DNA from: Sinorhizobium glycinis
GTDB taxonomy: Bacteria; Pseudomonadota; Alphaproteobacteria; Rhizobiales; Rhizobiaceae
Length of the DNA: 64,000 nt
Reading direction: 5' to 3'
Assembly: GCF_001651865.1 (NCBI RefSeq)
Contig: NZ_LPUX01000066.1
Location: forward strand, 1 to 64,000
This document shows, one piece after another, positions 27,770 to 36,789 of this stretch. The notes under the pieces were generated by a model. It ran no database searches and was not told the DNA's origin. It saw only the letters and a list, made by a program, of their open reading frames with translations. Position 1 is the stretch's first letter; each line of letters begins with the position of its first letter. Both the position numbers and the translations under genes were made by a program.

Positions 27770-27850
27770 CTCGGCCGAAATTTTTGCAAAATTCTATTTT
27801 CCGCCGAGAGAAAAGAACCGAAATCGAATTTTGCAAAAATTTCGGCCGAG
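27770..27850. repeat. 25-base perfect inverted repeat upstream of the DUF736 gene
   Basis: The segments 27770-27794 and 27826-27850 are exact reverse complements and are separated by 31 bases. Each arm itself contains two smaller palindromes, TCGGCCGA and TTTTGCAAAA. It lies 74 bases before the DUF736 start on that gene's upstream side. It could be a tandem operator, a cruciform, or a minimal transposon derivative; no target-site duplication is visible. Confidence 0.6.
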
Positions 27851-28311
27851 TCTTACCCCTTTAGGGGTTGGCCGCAAAAGCAGGCGGTCGTCTATACGAG
27901 CGACATAAAACGGGAATGGTTCGGGGCAACTGAAGGACGCGACAAACCATCATAGCCGCCCGGCCCAGCGCTGCGGGGTATCGGCCGCGCATCCCTTGAA
28001 CGTTTTGCCTCCAAGCCAGTCAATCGGGTACCCTCGCCCGCTCCCAACTACAGCAGGCACACGTCCCCTGTCGATATCATCCCTTTGTTGATCCGAGAGG
28101 TGGACACGGGGACGGTATGCCGCCTGCAGACCGTGCGGCAATACCGGGTGAAGCTGATCGCGTGGGCATCAGATGAGTGATCTTTCCCCCACTCGTCCGT
28201 CCGCGCCCGGCCATCTGAGCCGTCGGTGTTCGCCAGGCACATCGCCACGGGCAAGCGCGCCATCCGAGCGATCGGAGCCGGCTTGGTCAGCGGAACCAAG
28301 CCCGTCGGAGA
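27851..28311. other. 460-base gap, no recognisable gene
   Basis: Short frames exist on both strands, including one at 27950-28141 on the minus strand (ending TFKGCAADTPQRWAGRL). None has a ribosome site and familiar sequence together. It may be the worn 3' end of a lost gene beside the toxin-antitoxin pair. Confidence 0.3.
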
Positions 28312-28710
28312 TCACGAGACAACTGGATCCGAGCAAGTGACGAACGGAATGCCATAGAGTGCGACATTCTGATCCTGGGAAACGAAATGCGCTCCCTCCG
28401 CCATGGCCTGCGCCACGAGAAGATGATCGAAGGGATCGCGGTGATGAAGCGGAAGAGCCGTAAGAGCGATAAGATGCGCATTTGTAATATCCAGCCGGTC
28501 GAATCCCTGACCCGGCAAGATCGCAAGAATCTCTTCTATATCGGCATCAAGTTTGCCAATCCGCAGCTTCACGGTGATTTCCCAAAGGGAGACGGCACTG
28601 ACGAGGACGTCGTTCTCAGGATCGCCGATAAGGCCTCGCGCATGATTCCCCAGCTTCTCGTCGTCGTTCAGCCACCACAACAAGGCATGCGTATCGAGCA
28701 GCAGCCTCAC
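28312..28710 (-). CDS. vapC: VapC-type PIN-domain toxin
   Basis: This 132-residue protein starts MRLLLDTHALLWWLNDDEKL. The conserved PIN acidic residues are visible: D6 in LLDTHALLW, E43 in SLWEITVK, and Asp in HRDPFDHLLVAQA and SQDQNVALY. PIN toxins of this family are RNases. Its ATG overlaps the stop of the antitoxin gene by 4 bases. Length and motif order are normal, so it should be active. Confidence 0.88.
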   Translation of the reverse strand: MRLLLDTHALLWWLNDDEKLGNHARGLIGDPENDVLVSAVSLWEITVKLRIGKLDADIEEILAILPGQGFDRLDITNAHLIALTALPLHHRDPFDHLLVAQAMAEGAHFVSQDQNVALYGIPFVTCSDPVVS

Positions 28711-28973
28711 GTCCCATCTTCCATGGACTTTAGAACATCCTCCGGCAGGCTGTCGAAGTCATCGGCAACTTTGATCTTTCCGCGCAATGCACCTGGTTTC
28801 CGTATGACGACGTCTGACGACGGCGGTCCGATTTCCGCAACGACCTTATGATGGGACGTCAGGACGAACCTCTGCCCGTCTTCGACCTGCTTGAGGAAGG
28901 ACGTCAGGTTGCCGCGAAATTCCCGCACGCCGACGCGGCGGGGAGTTGATGTCTGCTGCCGGGATTGAGGCAT
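28707..28973 (-). CDS. Phd/YefM-family antitoxin of the PIN toxin
   Basis: From the ATG at 28973 the product has 88 residues. It contains GVREFRGNLTSFLKQVEDGQ then FVLTSHHKVVAEIGP, the Phd/YefM fold in which a short N-terminal dimer binds DNA and the tail wraps the toxin. The longer frame to 29009 adds residues with no ribosome site. It is directly coupled to the toxin gene. It probably represses its own promoter. Confidence 0.82.
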   Translation of the reverse strand: MPQSRQQTSTPRRVGVREFRGNLTSFLKQVEDGQRFVLTSHHKVVAEIGPPSSDVVIRKPGALRGKIKVADDFDSLPEDVLKSMEDGT

Positions 28974-29057
28974 GGCGAGGCTCCGTTTCAGTGGGAAATG
29001 TGTACACAATTTTCAAGAAATGCAAGCATCGCCTTAGCCATGTGGGGAAATGGCGCC

Positions 29058-29999
29058 TTAAGCGCCATCCCCCGCAGCCTGCCAGACCGGGATGCCGAGT
29101 CGGCGAGCTTTGTCAGCGAGATTGCCGGTGATGCCGGAGCCGGGGAAGATGATGACGCCTGATGGCATGACCGACACCATGTCGTCGTTGCGGCGGAAAG
29201 GTGCCGCCTTGGCGTGCTTCGTCCAGTTCGGCTTGAAGGCGATCTGCGTCACCTTTCGCGCCTCGGCCCAGCAGGCGGCGATACGTTCGGCTCCCTTCGG
29301 CGAGCCGCCATGCAACAGCACCATATCGGGATATTTGGCGAGAGCCTGATCGAGTTTCGCCCAGATCCGTTCGTGATCGTTGTAATCGATGCCGCCGCCG
29401 AAGGCGATCTTGGTGCCGGCCGGGATCAGCACCTCGGTCTCGGCGCGGCGGCGGGCGGACAGGAAATCTCTGGAGTCGATCATCGCCGCGGTCATATTGG
29501 CATGGCTGACCTTCGAGCCGGTGCGCGGGCGCCATGCCGATCCGGTCTGGGCTTCGAAGAGATCGGCGGCATAGTCACGCATGAACTCGAAGGCATTGCG
29601 GCGCTCGAGGAGCGTGATCCCCTCGGCGATGTGACGCTCGAGCTCGACGCTTTTCACCTCCGAGCCGTCCTGCTCGCTCTGTCCGCTTCGCTGCGCATCC
29701 TCATTGCGCTGAAGCTCGCGCTGAATGCGCTCGCCGGCGCGGTGGAAGAGGTTGACCGTCGACCAGAGCAGATCTTCGAGATCGGGCTCCAACCGCGTGT
29801 CGCCGAGCATCTCGAACATGGCGTCGAACATCGCGGCCAGCGCCGACTGGACCACTGGCTCCTCGGGCAACGGCCGCGGGTCTGGTTCGTCATGGAAGGG
29901 GCGATGGCCATAGATCTGCATCTCGTAGATGAAGCGGTCGGTCGGGGAAGAGGCGTGGTGGGGTTCGAAGGCGTCGTCGATGGGAAGGGACAGGTTCAT
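29058..29999 (-). CDS. DUF2493-domain protein
   Basis: The 313-residue product (start MNLSLPIDDAFEPHHA) has a helical N-terminal half. The C-terminal DUF2493 domain shows TKIAFGGGIDYNDHERIWAK, MVLLHGGSPKGAERIAACW and VIIFPGSGITGNLADKARR. DUF2493 (YspA-like) has a Rossmann fold related to the SLOG/DprA group and is thought to bind nucleotides. SLOG-type proteins on plasmids have been linked to defence or ssDNA handling; here the role is open. It is one of the typical rhizobial element-backbone genes. Confidence 0.8.
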   Translation of the reverse strand: MNLSLPIDDAFEPHHASSPTDRFIYEMQIYGHRPFHDEPDPRPLPEEPVVQSALAAMFDAMFEMLGDTRLEPDLEDLLWSTVNLFHRAGERIQRELQRNEDAQRSGQSEQDGSEVKSVELERHIAEGITLLERRNAFEFMRDYAADLFEAQTGSAWRPRTGSKVSHANMTAAMIDSRDFLSARRRAETEVLIPAGTKIAFGGGIDYNDHERIWAKLDQALAKYPDMVLLHGGSPKGAERIAACWAEARKVTQIAFKPNWTKHAKAAPFRRNDDMVSVMPSGVIIFPGSGITGNLADKARRLGIPVWQAAGDGA

Positions 30000-30158
30000 G
30001 ATGGTCTCCGTCGGTTTGGGCCGCGCCTCTCGCGGCCTGACGGCGATCCCTTCCATGCGGCGGGCAGACCGGAACCGCGGCGTGCCTCACGCCGCGGCCC
30101 AGCGAAGCGCCGGGCGGCTGAGGGAGGGTTTCTTGGCCCGCGAGGAGCGCCGGCTTCA

Positions 30159-30203
30159 GCATCGGCCCGAAAAGTGGGAACCGGTTTTCGGAACAGCCGA
30201 TGC
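30159..30203. repeat. RIME-like palindromic intergenic element
   Basis: GCATCGG (30159-30165) pairs with CCGATGC (30197-30203), and CCGAAAA (30167-30173) pairs with TTTTCGG (30185-30191). The core reading AAAAGTGGGAACCGGTTTTC is the hallmark of the RIME family of rhizobial intergenic repeats. The rest of the gap 30000-30380 is G+C-rich with no gene. RIMEs usually lie on chromosomes and large replicons of this order. Confidence 0.6.
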
Positions 30204-30380
30204 GCCAAGGAAGTGCCGGCGCGGGGAAGAAACCCGACCGACCCGCTGAAGGCCCGACAGCCGTCTGGTAAGGGTCGCCTCTCGGCAGGCCCGCGGGCGC
30301 GCGCCTACCCGAACGGCGACCAGCATGGACCGGCCTTCCCTGCCACGGCGCGCCCTCTCCCGCCTTTCCGTCCAGCAGCA

Positions 30381-31421
30381 TCAGGTGGGCAGGAAGGCCT
30401 GGGCATCTTCCGGCGCGAGCTGGGCTCTCAGATGCCCAGTGAGCCGGTCGGGTCCGAGCCGGCGCAGATCCTCGTTGAAGTCGCCGAGTTCGGGGGTGAG
30501 CACGAGCGGCAGGATCCCGAGCGCCTGCGCGCGGCGGCTCAATCCCTCGATGCCATGCCGGCCGGCCGCATCGGCATCGGCAGCGATGTAGAGCCGCTGA
30601 CAACCATGGGGCAGCCGAAAGGCGGAAAGGTGATTGGCGGTCAGCGTCGCGGCCATCGGCATGCCCGGCATCACGTGCGCGAGCGACAAGATGCTTTCGA
30701 GCCCTTCGCCCGCGACTATCACCGGCACGGGCGCATTACCGGGAAAACGGAAGCGCACGGCATTTCCGAGCAGCCCGCCGAGCGCGCGGCGGGGATCGTT
30801 CACCTTCGCCTTTCCGTCGCCCCCCGGATCGAGCCAGGTGCGATGCACACCGGTGATCGCGCCTGAGGGATCGGTCACGGCTGCGATCAGCGCCGGATAG
30901 CTCAACGTCCTGCCGGTCACGAGGTCCCGGTAAAAGCACGAGGGATGGAAACGGAGCGCCTGGTGCTGAGCTGCCCGCAGGATGCCCCGCTGGCGCAAAT
31001 AGCTGTCGGCCAGTGAACGGCCAAGCGGCTTCGTCATCCGGAACAAGCGTCTTGCGCGTTCGCCTGCCGGTCTATCGACCGGCGGATCGGTGTGGGCGTC
31101 GCCCCTGCGGGACGACGCCGGATGGGGAAGGCTTAGGAAACGCCGCACCTCGTCTGCGACATCACGGAAGTCCACCAACCCGCAGGTTTCTCGAACGAGG
31201 TCGAGCAGATCGCCATATTGAGAGGTTGCTGCATCTGTCCACCGCCCAGCACGCGGGCCGGAGAGATGGACATAGAGCGACTTGCCCTTGCTGTTGGCGA
31301 CGTCGCCGACAATCCAGTAGTTGCCGGCCCGATGGCCGGCGGAGAGGTAATGACGGCAGACCGCCTCGGCGTCGCGCGCGAGACGATCGGCCAATTGAGA
31401 AGCGGACAGCATGGCGATCAT
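30381..31421 (-). CDS. Toprim-domain (primase-like) protein, DUF7146 type
   Basis: From the ATG at 31421 the product has 346 residues. The N-terminus (AGNYWIVGDVANSKGKSLYV) resembles a primase zinc-finger region without its cysteines. The C-terminal toprim fold has VPVIVAGEGLESILSLAH with the catalytic Glu and RLYIAADADAAGRHGIEGL with the DXD. Such proteins may synthesise primers for the transferred strand in the recipient. The start ATGA overlaps the stop of the helicase gene, so the two are made together. A longer open frame upstream is shadow of the helicase gene. Confidence 0.82.
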   Translation of the reverse strand: MIAMLSASQLADRLARDAEAVCRHYLSAGHRAGNYWIVGDVANSKGKSLYVHLSGPRAGRWTDAATSQYGDLLDLVRETCGLVDFRDVADEVRRFLSLPHPASSRRGDAHTDPPVDRPAGERARRLFRMTKPLGRSLADSYLRQRGILRAAQHQALRFHPSCFYRDLVTGRTLSYPALIAAVTDPSGAITGVHRTWLDPGGDGKAKVNDPRRALGGLLGNAVRFRFPGNAPVPVIVAGEGLESILSLAHVMPGMPMAATLTANHLSAFRLPHGCQRLYIAADADAAGRHGIEGLSRRAQALGILPLVLTPELGDFNEDLRRLGPDRLTGHLRAQLAPEDAQAFLPT

Positions 31422-34400
31422 ACCGGTCCAGTGACATCGACGATCGGATGCCGTTCGATGAGGCGAGCGACGATCGCCGATCCTTCCTCGGACGTCGGAA
31501 TGAAGAACCTGAGCTTCCAGGCGATCATCTCTGAGAACAGACCCACGGATTTGAGCCTGTCCCGCATCCCGTCGGTGAAGCCATTGAGTTCGACACGATA
31601 GTCGTTCATCACCCGAACCCGGCGCAACGTCATATCCCCTGCGAGGGCAACGACCGAGGAGCCGCCGAGAAGCGATTGCCAGACCTGGTCGGCGTTGATG
31701 ACCTCCGTCTGATCGAGCCCGAAATTCCGGCAAAGTCGGGAAAGGCCCTCCGAAGAGATCAAGCGGCCGACGATCCGCTCGCCCTCGTCGGTCTCCAGAC
31801 GATAGACGCGGCAGAAATCCTGCGGCAGCAATTTCCAGATCGGCAATAGTAGACCGGAGACGACATGCATGGTCGTGATGGAAAACTCCGGGAGATTGGC
31901 CACTTCGGCATCCCATGCGGCTGAGAAGATCTGCTCGTCCGCTTCCTCCCAGTTCGTTTCTTCGAGCTGGCGCACCTCAAACCGGATTTCGTCCATCGGC
32001 CGGATGAGCGCGACGCGCGGCTGGACTGAACCGTCATCAAGCATGACCGAGCGGGTCGGAACCTGCACGGCCGGGCGGCCGGACTTGCCGTTGACCATCA
32101 GCTTGACACGTGGGTCACGGCCCACAAGTTTCAGGGCGTCGGCCAGCAGCAGCGGCGTATTGCGATCCATGCGCTCGATCGTCAGCAGATGCGACTGCGC
32201 GCCTGTGACCGGGTGGGTATAGACGAGTTGCCTAGCCTTCACCGTCATACGGTCCGCTGTCAGCGTCTCCAGCCCCTTGTCATAGACACCGGCGGCGATT
32301 GCGCCCTCGATCCGGGCAGCCAGCAACTGTTCGAAGGCGTCGAACAACAGGTTCTGCATAGCAACCGTCAGCGCCAGCATGCGGTTGAGGAAGGTGTGGA
32401 TCGGCGGCAGTTCGTCCTTGAGACCACCTTCCTCGGCGGTCAATGAAAGGCCCGTAATCGTCTCGAATTTTTCCAGCGAGCAGCCATCGATCCCGCTACG
32501 GTGGATGAGCTTGTAGAACTGCCTGAGCGCGTCGCGGGCGTACTGGGATTCAAGATTGTCCTCGCTCCTGAACATCCCCTGCCCGCCGGTCTGGCGCTGA
32601 CCCCGGGTAATCGCGCCGAGTGTGTCGAGGCGCCGCGCAATCGTTGACAGGAAGCGGCGTTCCGCCTTGACGTTGGTGGCGATCATGCGGAAGCGCGGCG
32701 GCTGTGCCTGGTTGGTGCGATGACTGCGCCCGAGACCCTGGATCGCCACATCGGCCCGCCAGCCGGCTTCAAGAAGATTGTGCAGACGCAGGCGTTGGTT
32801 CTTCGCGCCGAGATCAGCATGATAGGAGCGTCCCGTGCCGCCGGCTTCGCTGAAGATCAGGATCGGCTTTTCGTCATCCATGAAGGCGCGGGTCTCGTCG
32901 AGATTGGCGCTGCCCGGCCGACTTTCGACGGCGAAGCGGGCGATCGAGCCGCCGTCGTCGCGGCGGACAATCCGGCGCGTGCGCCCGGTGATCTCGGCAA
33001 CGCGATCCGTCCCAAAATGCTGGACGATCTGGTCCAGCGCGGTCGGGATCGCCGGCAGGCTGCCGAGCCGTTCGAGCAACGCGTCACGGCGCACGACTGC
33101 TTCGCGGCACAGGACCGGGTTGCCCGCGGCGTCATAGACCGGCCGCGACAGGAGGTTGCCTTCGGCGTCGGAATATTCCTCGAAGAGCTGGGTCGGGAAG
33201 GAATGGTTGAGATATTCCGCGACGATCTCGCGCGGCGTGACGTCGACCTGAACGTCGCCCCACTCTTCGGTCGGGATCTCGGCGAGCCGGCGCTCGGTGA
33301 GCGATTGGCCGGTGGAGATGATCTGGACGATCGCCGCGTGGCCCTCCTCCACATCTTTGTCGATCGCGTTGATCAAGGCCGGTGTCTTCATCGAGGTCAA
33401 GAGGTGATTGAAGAAGCGCTGCTTCGAGCTCTCGAAGGCGGACCGGGCGGCGGCTTTGGCGTTTTTATTGAGCGTTCCCTTGCTGCTGATAATACCGGAG
33501 GCTTCGAGCGCTTCGTTGAGATTGTTGTGGATGATCTGGAAGGCCTCGGCATAGGAATCGTAGATGCGGACCTGTTCCTTGGTCAGTTCATGTTCGAGGA
33601 TGTCATATTCCACACCTTCGAACGACAAGGACCTTGATGCGTAGAGCCCCATCGCCTTGAGGTCGCGGGCAAGCACTTCCATCGTCGCAACTCCGCCGTC
33701 TTCGATCGCAGCGATGAATTCGGATCGGGTCGAGAAAGGAAAGTCGGCGCTGCCCCAGAGGCCGAGGCGTTCGGCATAGGCGAGTGACTCAACCTCGGAC
33801 GCACCGGTTGCGGAGACATAGACGACGCGGGCATCGGGCAGAGCGCGCTGCAGGCGCAGACCGGCGCGGCCCTGTTGCGAGGCGGCCTTTTCGCCACGCT
33901 CGGACTTGCCGCCGGCGGCATTCGCCATAGCGTGGCCTTCATCGAAGATGATGACGCCGTCGAAATCGTTTCCCAGCCAATCGACGATCTGCTGGACGCG
34001 CGATTGCTTGCCTTCGCGCTCGTCGGTGCGCAGCGTGGCAAACGTCACGAAGAGGATGCCCTCCTCGAGCTTGATCGCCTCCCCCTGCCGGAAGCGCGAC
34101 AGCGGTGTGACCAGCAGCTTCTCCTGACCGAGCGCGCTCCAGTCGCGCTGTGCATCCTCGATCAGGGTTTCGGACTTCGAAATCCACAAATGGCGACGAC
34201 GGCCCTGAAGCCAGTTATCCAATATGATGCCAGCAGCCTGGCGGCCTTTGCCGGCACCCGTGCCATCGCCCAGAAACCAGCCACGGCGAAAGCGAACAGC
34301 ACCTTCGGTCTCGGGCGTGACAGCCTTGAGATTGTCGAAGCTGGCATCAACGGACCAGTGGCCGGCGAGATAGCCGGAATGAGCCTCGCCGGCATAGATC

Positions 34401-35854
34401 ACGCTTTCAAGCTGGGCGTCGGACAGATCGCCATCGGTGATGATGCGCTTCGGCAGGTGCGGCCGATAGCTCGGCTTGGGCGGCGCGACCGATGCCATGG
34501 CGACGGATTCGACCAGTTTGTCCGGGTGGGGCTTTGCGTCCGGGATATGGATCGCCTGCAAGCGATAGGGTTCGTAGATGCCGTCGGCGACGTCGACGCG
34601 GGTGTTCGGCGCTGCATCGCGCAGTTCGTAGTCGAGCTCGACAACCTCGTCGTCGATACGGAGGGGCGGCGGGGATGTCGGTTGCTGTGCACGAACAGCC
34701 GGAGTTGTCCGACTTGCCGGAGCGATCACCGCTGCGGGACGGAAGGTGTCGGCGGCCTTGCGGGCGGCCATTTTCGCTGCGCAGGCGCGTACGATTCCAT
34801 TGGAAAGCGCGCCGATCGAGTTGGGCGCGGTCGAGGGCGAGCGGGGCGGAAGGCCCGATATCCATGAAAGTAATGTTTCCAGATCGGGAGCGACACCGTG
34901 CGAGGCGATGAGGCTCTTGGGATCGGCGGCGGCGATCTTGTCGATCACCGTCAGCCGCGTCTCCATCGTCGTGCCGTGCCGGGCATAGACAGAGCCATCG
35001 ATCGCGGCGCTGAACAGAACCGTGCCGCGCTCTTGCAGGCGGACGAAGGCGTCGTGCCATTTGGGATTGTCGGGTGAAAGGCTGGAACCGGTGATCGCCA
35101 CTAGCCGGCCGCCAGGGGCAAGCCGCGCGAAGGCGGAGGCAAGATGACGCCATGCGGCGTCGGCCATGCGCCCTTCGACATGAACGCCGGCAGAAAACGG
35201 CGGGTTCATCAAGACGACCGTCGGACGAACCGAACGGTCGAGATAGTCATCGATGTGGGCGGCGTCGTGTTGCGACACCACCGAGCCTAAGAAGAGTTGC
35301 TCCAGCAGACCGTGGCGAACCGGCGCATATTCGTTGAGAGAAAGGCGCGCATGCGCGAGTTCGCCGAAGATCGCCATGAGGCCGGTTCCGGCAGACGGTT
35401 CGAGCACGGTATCGTCCGCCTTGAGGCCTGCGGCGTGGGCCGCGATAAGGCCAAGCGGCAGTGGGGTGGAAAACTGCTGGAGCTGCTGGCTTTCCTCGGA
35501 GCGGCGCGTATGGGTCGGAATGAGCGACGCGACCTTGGTCAGCATCGCCAGCGCCGCCTTGGGCACGTTCGTGCGAGCGGAAATCGCCGCGCCGAACTTG
35601 CGCAGAAACAGGACCTGCGCGACCTCGGTCGCTTCATAGGCGTCTTTCCATGCCCAGAAACCTTCGGCGTCGGAACCGCCGAAAGTGTCCGTGAGGATGG
35701 CGCGCAAATCGGCTGCGCCGATGGACTGCCCGCGTTCGAGAAACGGCAAAAGCTGATGGCCGGCGAGGAGAATTTTTCCTGCACGGCCGGCACGGTCGGC
35801 GGGAGCGAGCGACGTAGCGGCCGCGTTCGCGGCGCGGGAAGAGGTCACGTTCAT
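31418..35854 (-). CDS. Strawberry-notch-like helicase with N-terminal DNA methylase domain
   Basis: The 1,478-residue protein begins MNVTSSRAANAAA. Residues 130-330 form a SAM-dependent methyltransferase (VLEPSAGTGLMAIFGEL and VVLMNPPFSAG, an NPPF catalytic motif for N6-adenine or similar). The rest is a superfamily 2 helicase of the strawberry-notch group with FLGDGTGAGKGRQ, GVIIFDEGHAMANA and QGLGRSHRTNQAQPP. These giant proteins are widespread on rhizobial plasmids and on phages, where they may protect incoming DNA from restriction. It precedes the toprim gene with a 4-base overlap. The purine-rich stretch before its start is like that of the ParB-like and antirestriction genes. Confidence 0.88.
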   Translation of the reverse strand: MNVTSSRAANAAATSLAPADRAGRAGKILLAGHQLLPFLERGQSIGAADLRAILTDTFGGSDAEGFWAWKDAYEATEVAQVLFLRKFGAAISARTNVPKAALAMLTKVASLIPTHTRRSEESQQLQQFSTPLPLGLIAAHAAGLKADDTVLEPSAGTGLMAIFGELAHARLSLNEYAPVRHGLLEQLFLGSVVSQHDAAHIDDYLDRSVRPTVVLMNPPFSAGVHVEGRMADAAWRHLASAFARLAPGGRLVAITGSSLSPDNPKWHDAFVRLQERGTVLFSAAIDGSVYARHGTTMETRLTVIDKIAAADPKSLIASHGVAPDLETLLSWISGLPPRSPSTAPNSIGALSNGIVRACAAKMAARKAADTFRPAAVIAPASRTTPAVRAQQPTSPPPLRIDDEVVELDYELRDAAPNTRVDVADGIYEPYRLQAIHIPDAKPHPDKLVESVAMASVAPPKPSYRPHLPKRIITDGDLSDAQLESVIYAGEAHSGYLAGHWSVDASFDNLKAVTPETEGAVRFRRGWFLGDGTGAGKGRQAAGIILDNWLQGRRRHLWISKSETLIEDAQRDWSALGQEKLLVTPLSRFRQGEAIKLEEGILFVTFATLRTDEREGKQSRVQQIVDWLGNDFDGVIIFDEGHAMANAAGGKSERGEKAASQQGRAGLRLQRALPDARVVYVSATGASEVESLAYAERLGLWGSADFPFSTRSEFIAAIEDGGVATMEVLARDLKAMGLYASRSLSFEGVEYDILEHELTKEQVRIYDSYAEAFQIIHNNLNEALEASGIISSKGTLNKNAKAAARSAFESSKQRFFNHLLTSMKTPALINAIDKDVEEGHAAIVQIISTGQSLTERRLAEIPTEEWGDVQVDVTPREIVAEYLNHSFPTQLFEEYSDAEGNLLSRPVYDAAGNPVLCREAVVRRDALLERLGSLPAIPTALDQIVQHFGTDRVAEITGRTRRIVRRDDGGSIARFAVESRPGSANLDETRAFMDDEKPILIFSEAGGTGRSYHADLGAKNQRLRLHNLLEAGWRADVAIQGLGRSHRTNQAQPPRFRMIATNVKAERRFLSTIARRLDTLGAITRGQRQTGGQGMFRSEDNLESQYARDALRQFYKLIHRSGIDGCSLEKFETITGLSLTAEEGGLKDELPPIHTFLNRMLALTVAMQNLLFDAFEQLLAARIEGAIAAGVYDKGLETLTADRMTVKARQLVYTHPVTGAQSHLLTIERMDRNTPLLLADALKLVGRDPRVKLMVNGKSGRPAVQVPTRSVMLDDGSVQPRVALIRPMDEIRFEVRQLEETNWEEADEQIFSAAWDAEVANLPEFSITTMHVVSGLLLPIWKLLPQDFCRVYRLETDEGERIVGRLISSEGLSRLCRNFGLDQTEVINADQVWQSLLGGSSVVALAGDMTLRRVRVMNDYRVELNGFTDGMRDRLKSVGLFSEMIAWKLRFFIPTSEEGSAIVARLIERHPIVDVTGPV

Positions 35855-35962
35855 GGGAAATCCTGTCGAGAGCCGGAAAGACCGGCCCGCCCGGACGCTC
35901 TCCAAACCCCGGCAGGCCGCCCCTTTCCCGCCCCTCTCTCCCTCCCGGGCGGACGGCGGCCA

Positions 35963-35985
35963 GCGCCCGGCTTTCAGCCGGGTGC
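35963..35985 (-). repeat. Hairpin overlapping the stop codon of the 104-residue gene
   Basis: A 10-base-pair stem (GCGCCCGGCT with AGCCGGGTGC, loop TTC, one G-T pair) spans the end of the gene that stops at 35974. It is one of five similar G+C-rich hairpins after or between minus-strand genes in 35-43 kb. Confidence 0.5.
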
Positions 35986-36288
35986 GAGCTTCAGGTTGCC
36001 GAAGGCCGCAATGCCGGCGACCGACATCTCATGCAGAACGGCCTTGCCACCAGCGGCAATCCAGTCTGCGGCCTCCTCTGCGCTAAGCTGATGCACGTGA
36101 ACAGAATGGCGCTCGGCAGTCGCGCGCTGTCGCTCGAAGGCTTCCTGATCCTCGAAGGCGTAGAGCGTGTCTCCCGGGCCGTCCCAATAGACGAGGGCAA
36201 AGCGGACAGGCCGTACGACCTCTGAGCGGAAGTTCAGAAAGACCGGCGCGGCGGCCGAGCGGGGGCGGTCGATTGCAGGCATGGTCAT
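35974..36288 (-). CDS. Conserved unknown protein of 104 residues
   Basis: The ATG at 36288 has AGGAGAG upstream. The product (start MTMPAIDRPRSAAAPVFLN) contains RFALVYWDGPGDTLYAFEDQ and VHQLSAEEAADWIAAGGKAV. It looks like a small beta-alpha domain. I do not know the family; similar short genes stand beside the helicase/methylase gene in rhizobial elements. It is read in the same direction as the large helicase gene 120 bases downstream. Confidence 0.65.
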   Translation of the reverse strand: MTMPAIDRPRSAAAPVFLNFRSEVVRPVRFALVYWDGPGDTLYAFEDQEAFERQRATAERHSVHVHQLSAEEAADWIAAGGKAVLHEMSVAGIAAFGNLKLAPG

Positions 36289-36312
36289 GATGCTCTCCTG
36301 AAAACGCGGCAA

Positions 36313-36614
36313 GGCCCGGCGCTCCGTTCGGAGCACCGGACCTGGTTGGAAACAGAAACGTGGAATCGACAGCGTTCGGCCCCGACGGGTCAGGGCGGGC
36401 CGGAGGCGACGCCGTCGGTAAGAACCTCGCCGGTGTGGCTTCGAGGAGCTTCAGGGCGGCCGTCGACAGCGACGTACTCGATCGTGAGGTGAGGGAACCC
36501 CTTGCCGTCCGGCGCCACATGGTCGTTCGGGCCTTCAACTCCGATGACGATCCCAGGGACCCGGGACGGGACGAGGCTCTCTCCCTCGCTCGCTTTGGTG
36601 GGCCCTCCCCCAAT
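36313..36614 (-). other. Gap with a long hairpin and a possible coding remnant
   Basis: The gap 36289-36723 has a hairpin at 36313-36342 (14 pairs with two mismatches, innermost GCTCCG/CGGAGC). Just before it on the minus strand, 36390-36614 is an open frame with coding-like sequence (GIVIGVEGPNDHVAPDGKG, PHLTIEYVAVDGRPEAPR). That frame lacks an ATG and could only start at a GTG near 36512 or a rare codon. A hairpin follows its stop, as for the neighbouring genes. It may be a truncated gene. Confidence 0.3.
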
Positions 36615-36723
36615 GCGGCCCTCCTCTCACCCCTCCGGGCGGCGCGTCCGACCGCAATGGATCGCGGCACCGCCAGGCCGAATGGCTCTTGCGTAGCCCC
36701 CGGAAGCAGGTTAATCGACGTGT

Positions 36724-36738
36724 TGTAATGTTATTACA
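36724..36738 (+). promoter_or_regulatory. Candidate Zur box upstream of zinT
   Basis: TGTAAT (36724-36729) and ATTACA (36733-36738) form a perfect inverted repeat with a 3-base spacer, 51 bases before the zinT start. An A+T-rich palindrome of the GTAAT-N-ATTAC kind is what Zur of alphaproteobacteria binds. It would repress zinT when zinc is plentiful. Confidence 0.6.
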
Positions 36739-36789
36739 TACCAAATCGCCGGACACGATCCGAACCGGATAACCGAAAGGCTCCAAAGA

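Noticed and set aside
27770..27850. RepB-type parS for the 25-base inverted repeat
   Set aside because: The arms do not contain the GTT-N10-AAC palindrome of repABC parS sites, and no repABC genes are in the window.
28048..28299. Minus-strand frame between DUF736 and vapC as a gene
   Set aside because: Two frames look partly coding, but neither has a ribosome site, a stable frame or a familiar motif; kept as an unannotated gap.
29214..30866. 550-codon plus-strand frame opposite the DUF2493 and toprim genes
   Set aside because: Antisense shadow spanning two recognised genes and a RIME-like repeat, with no domain.
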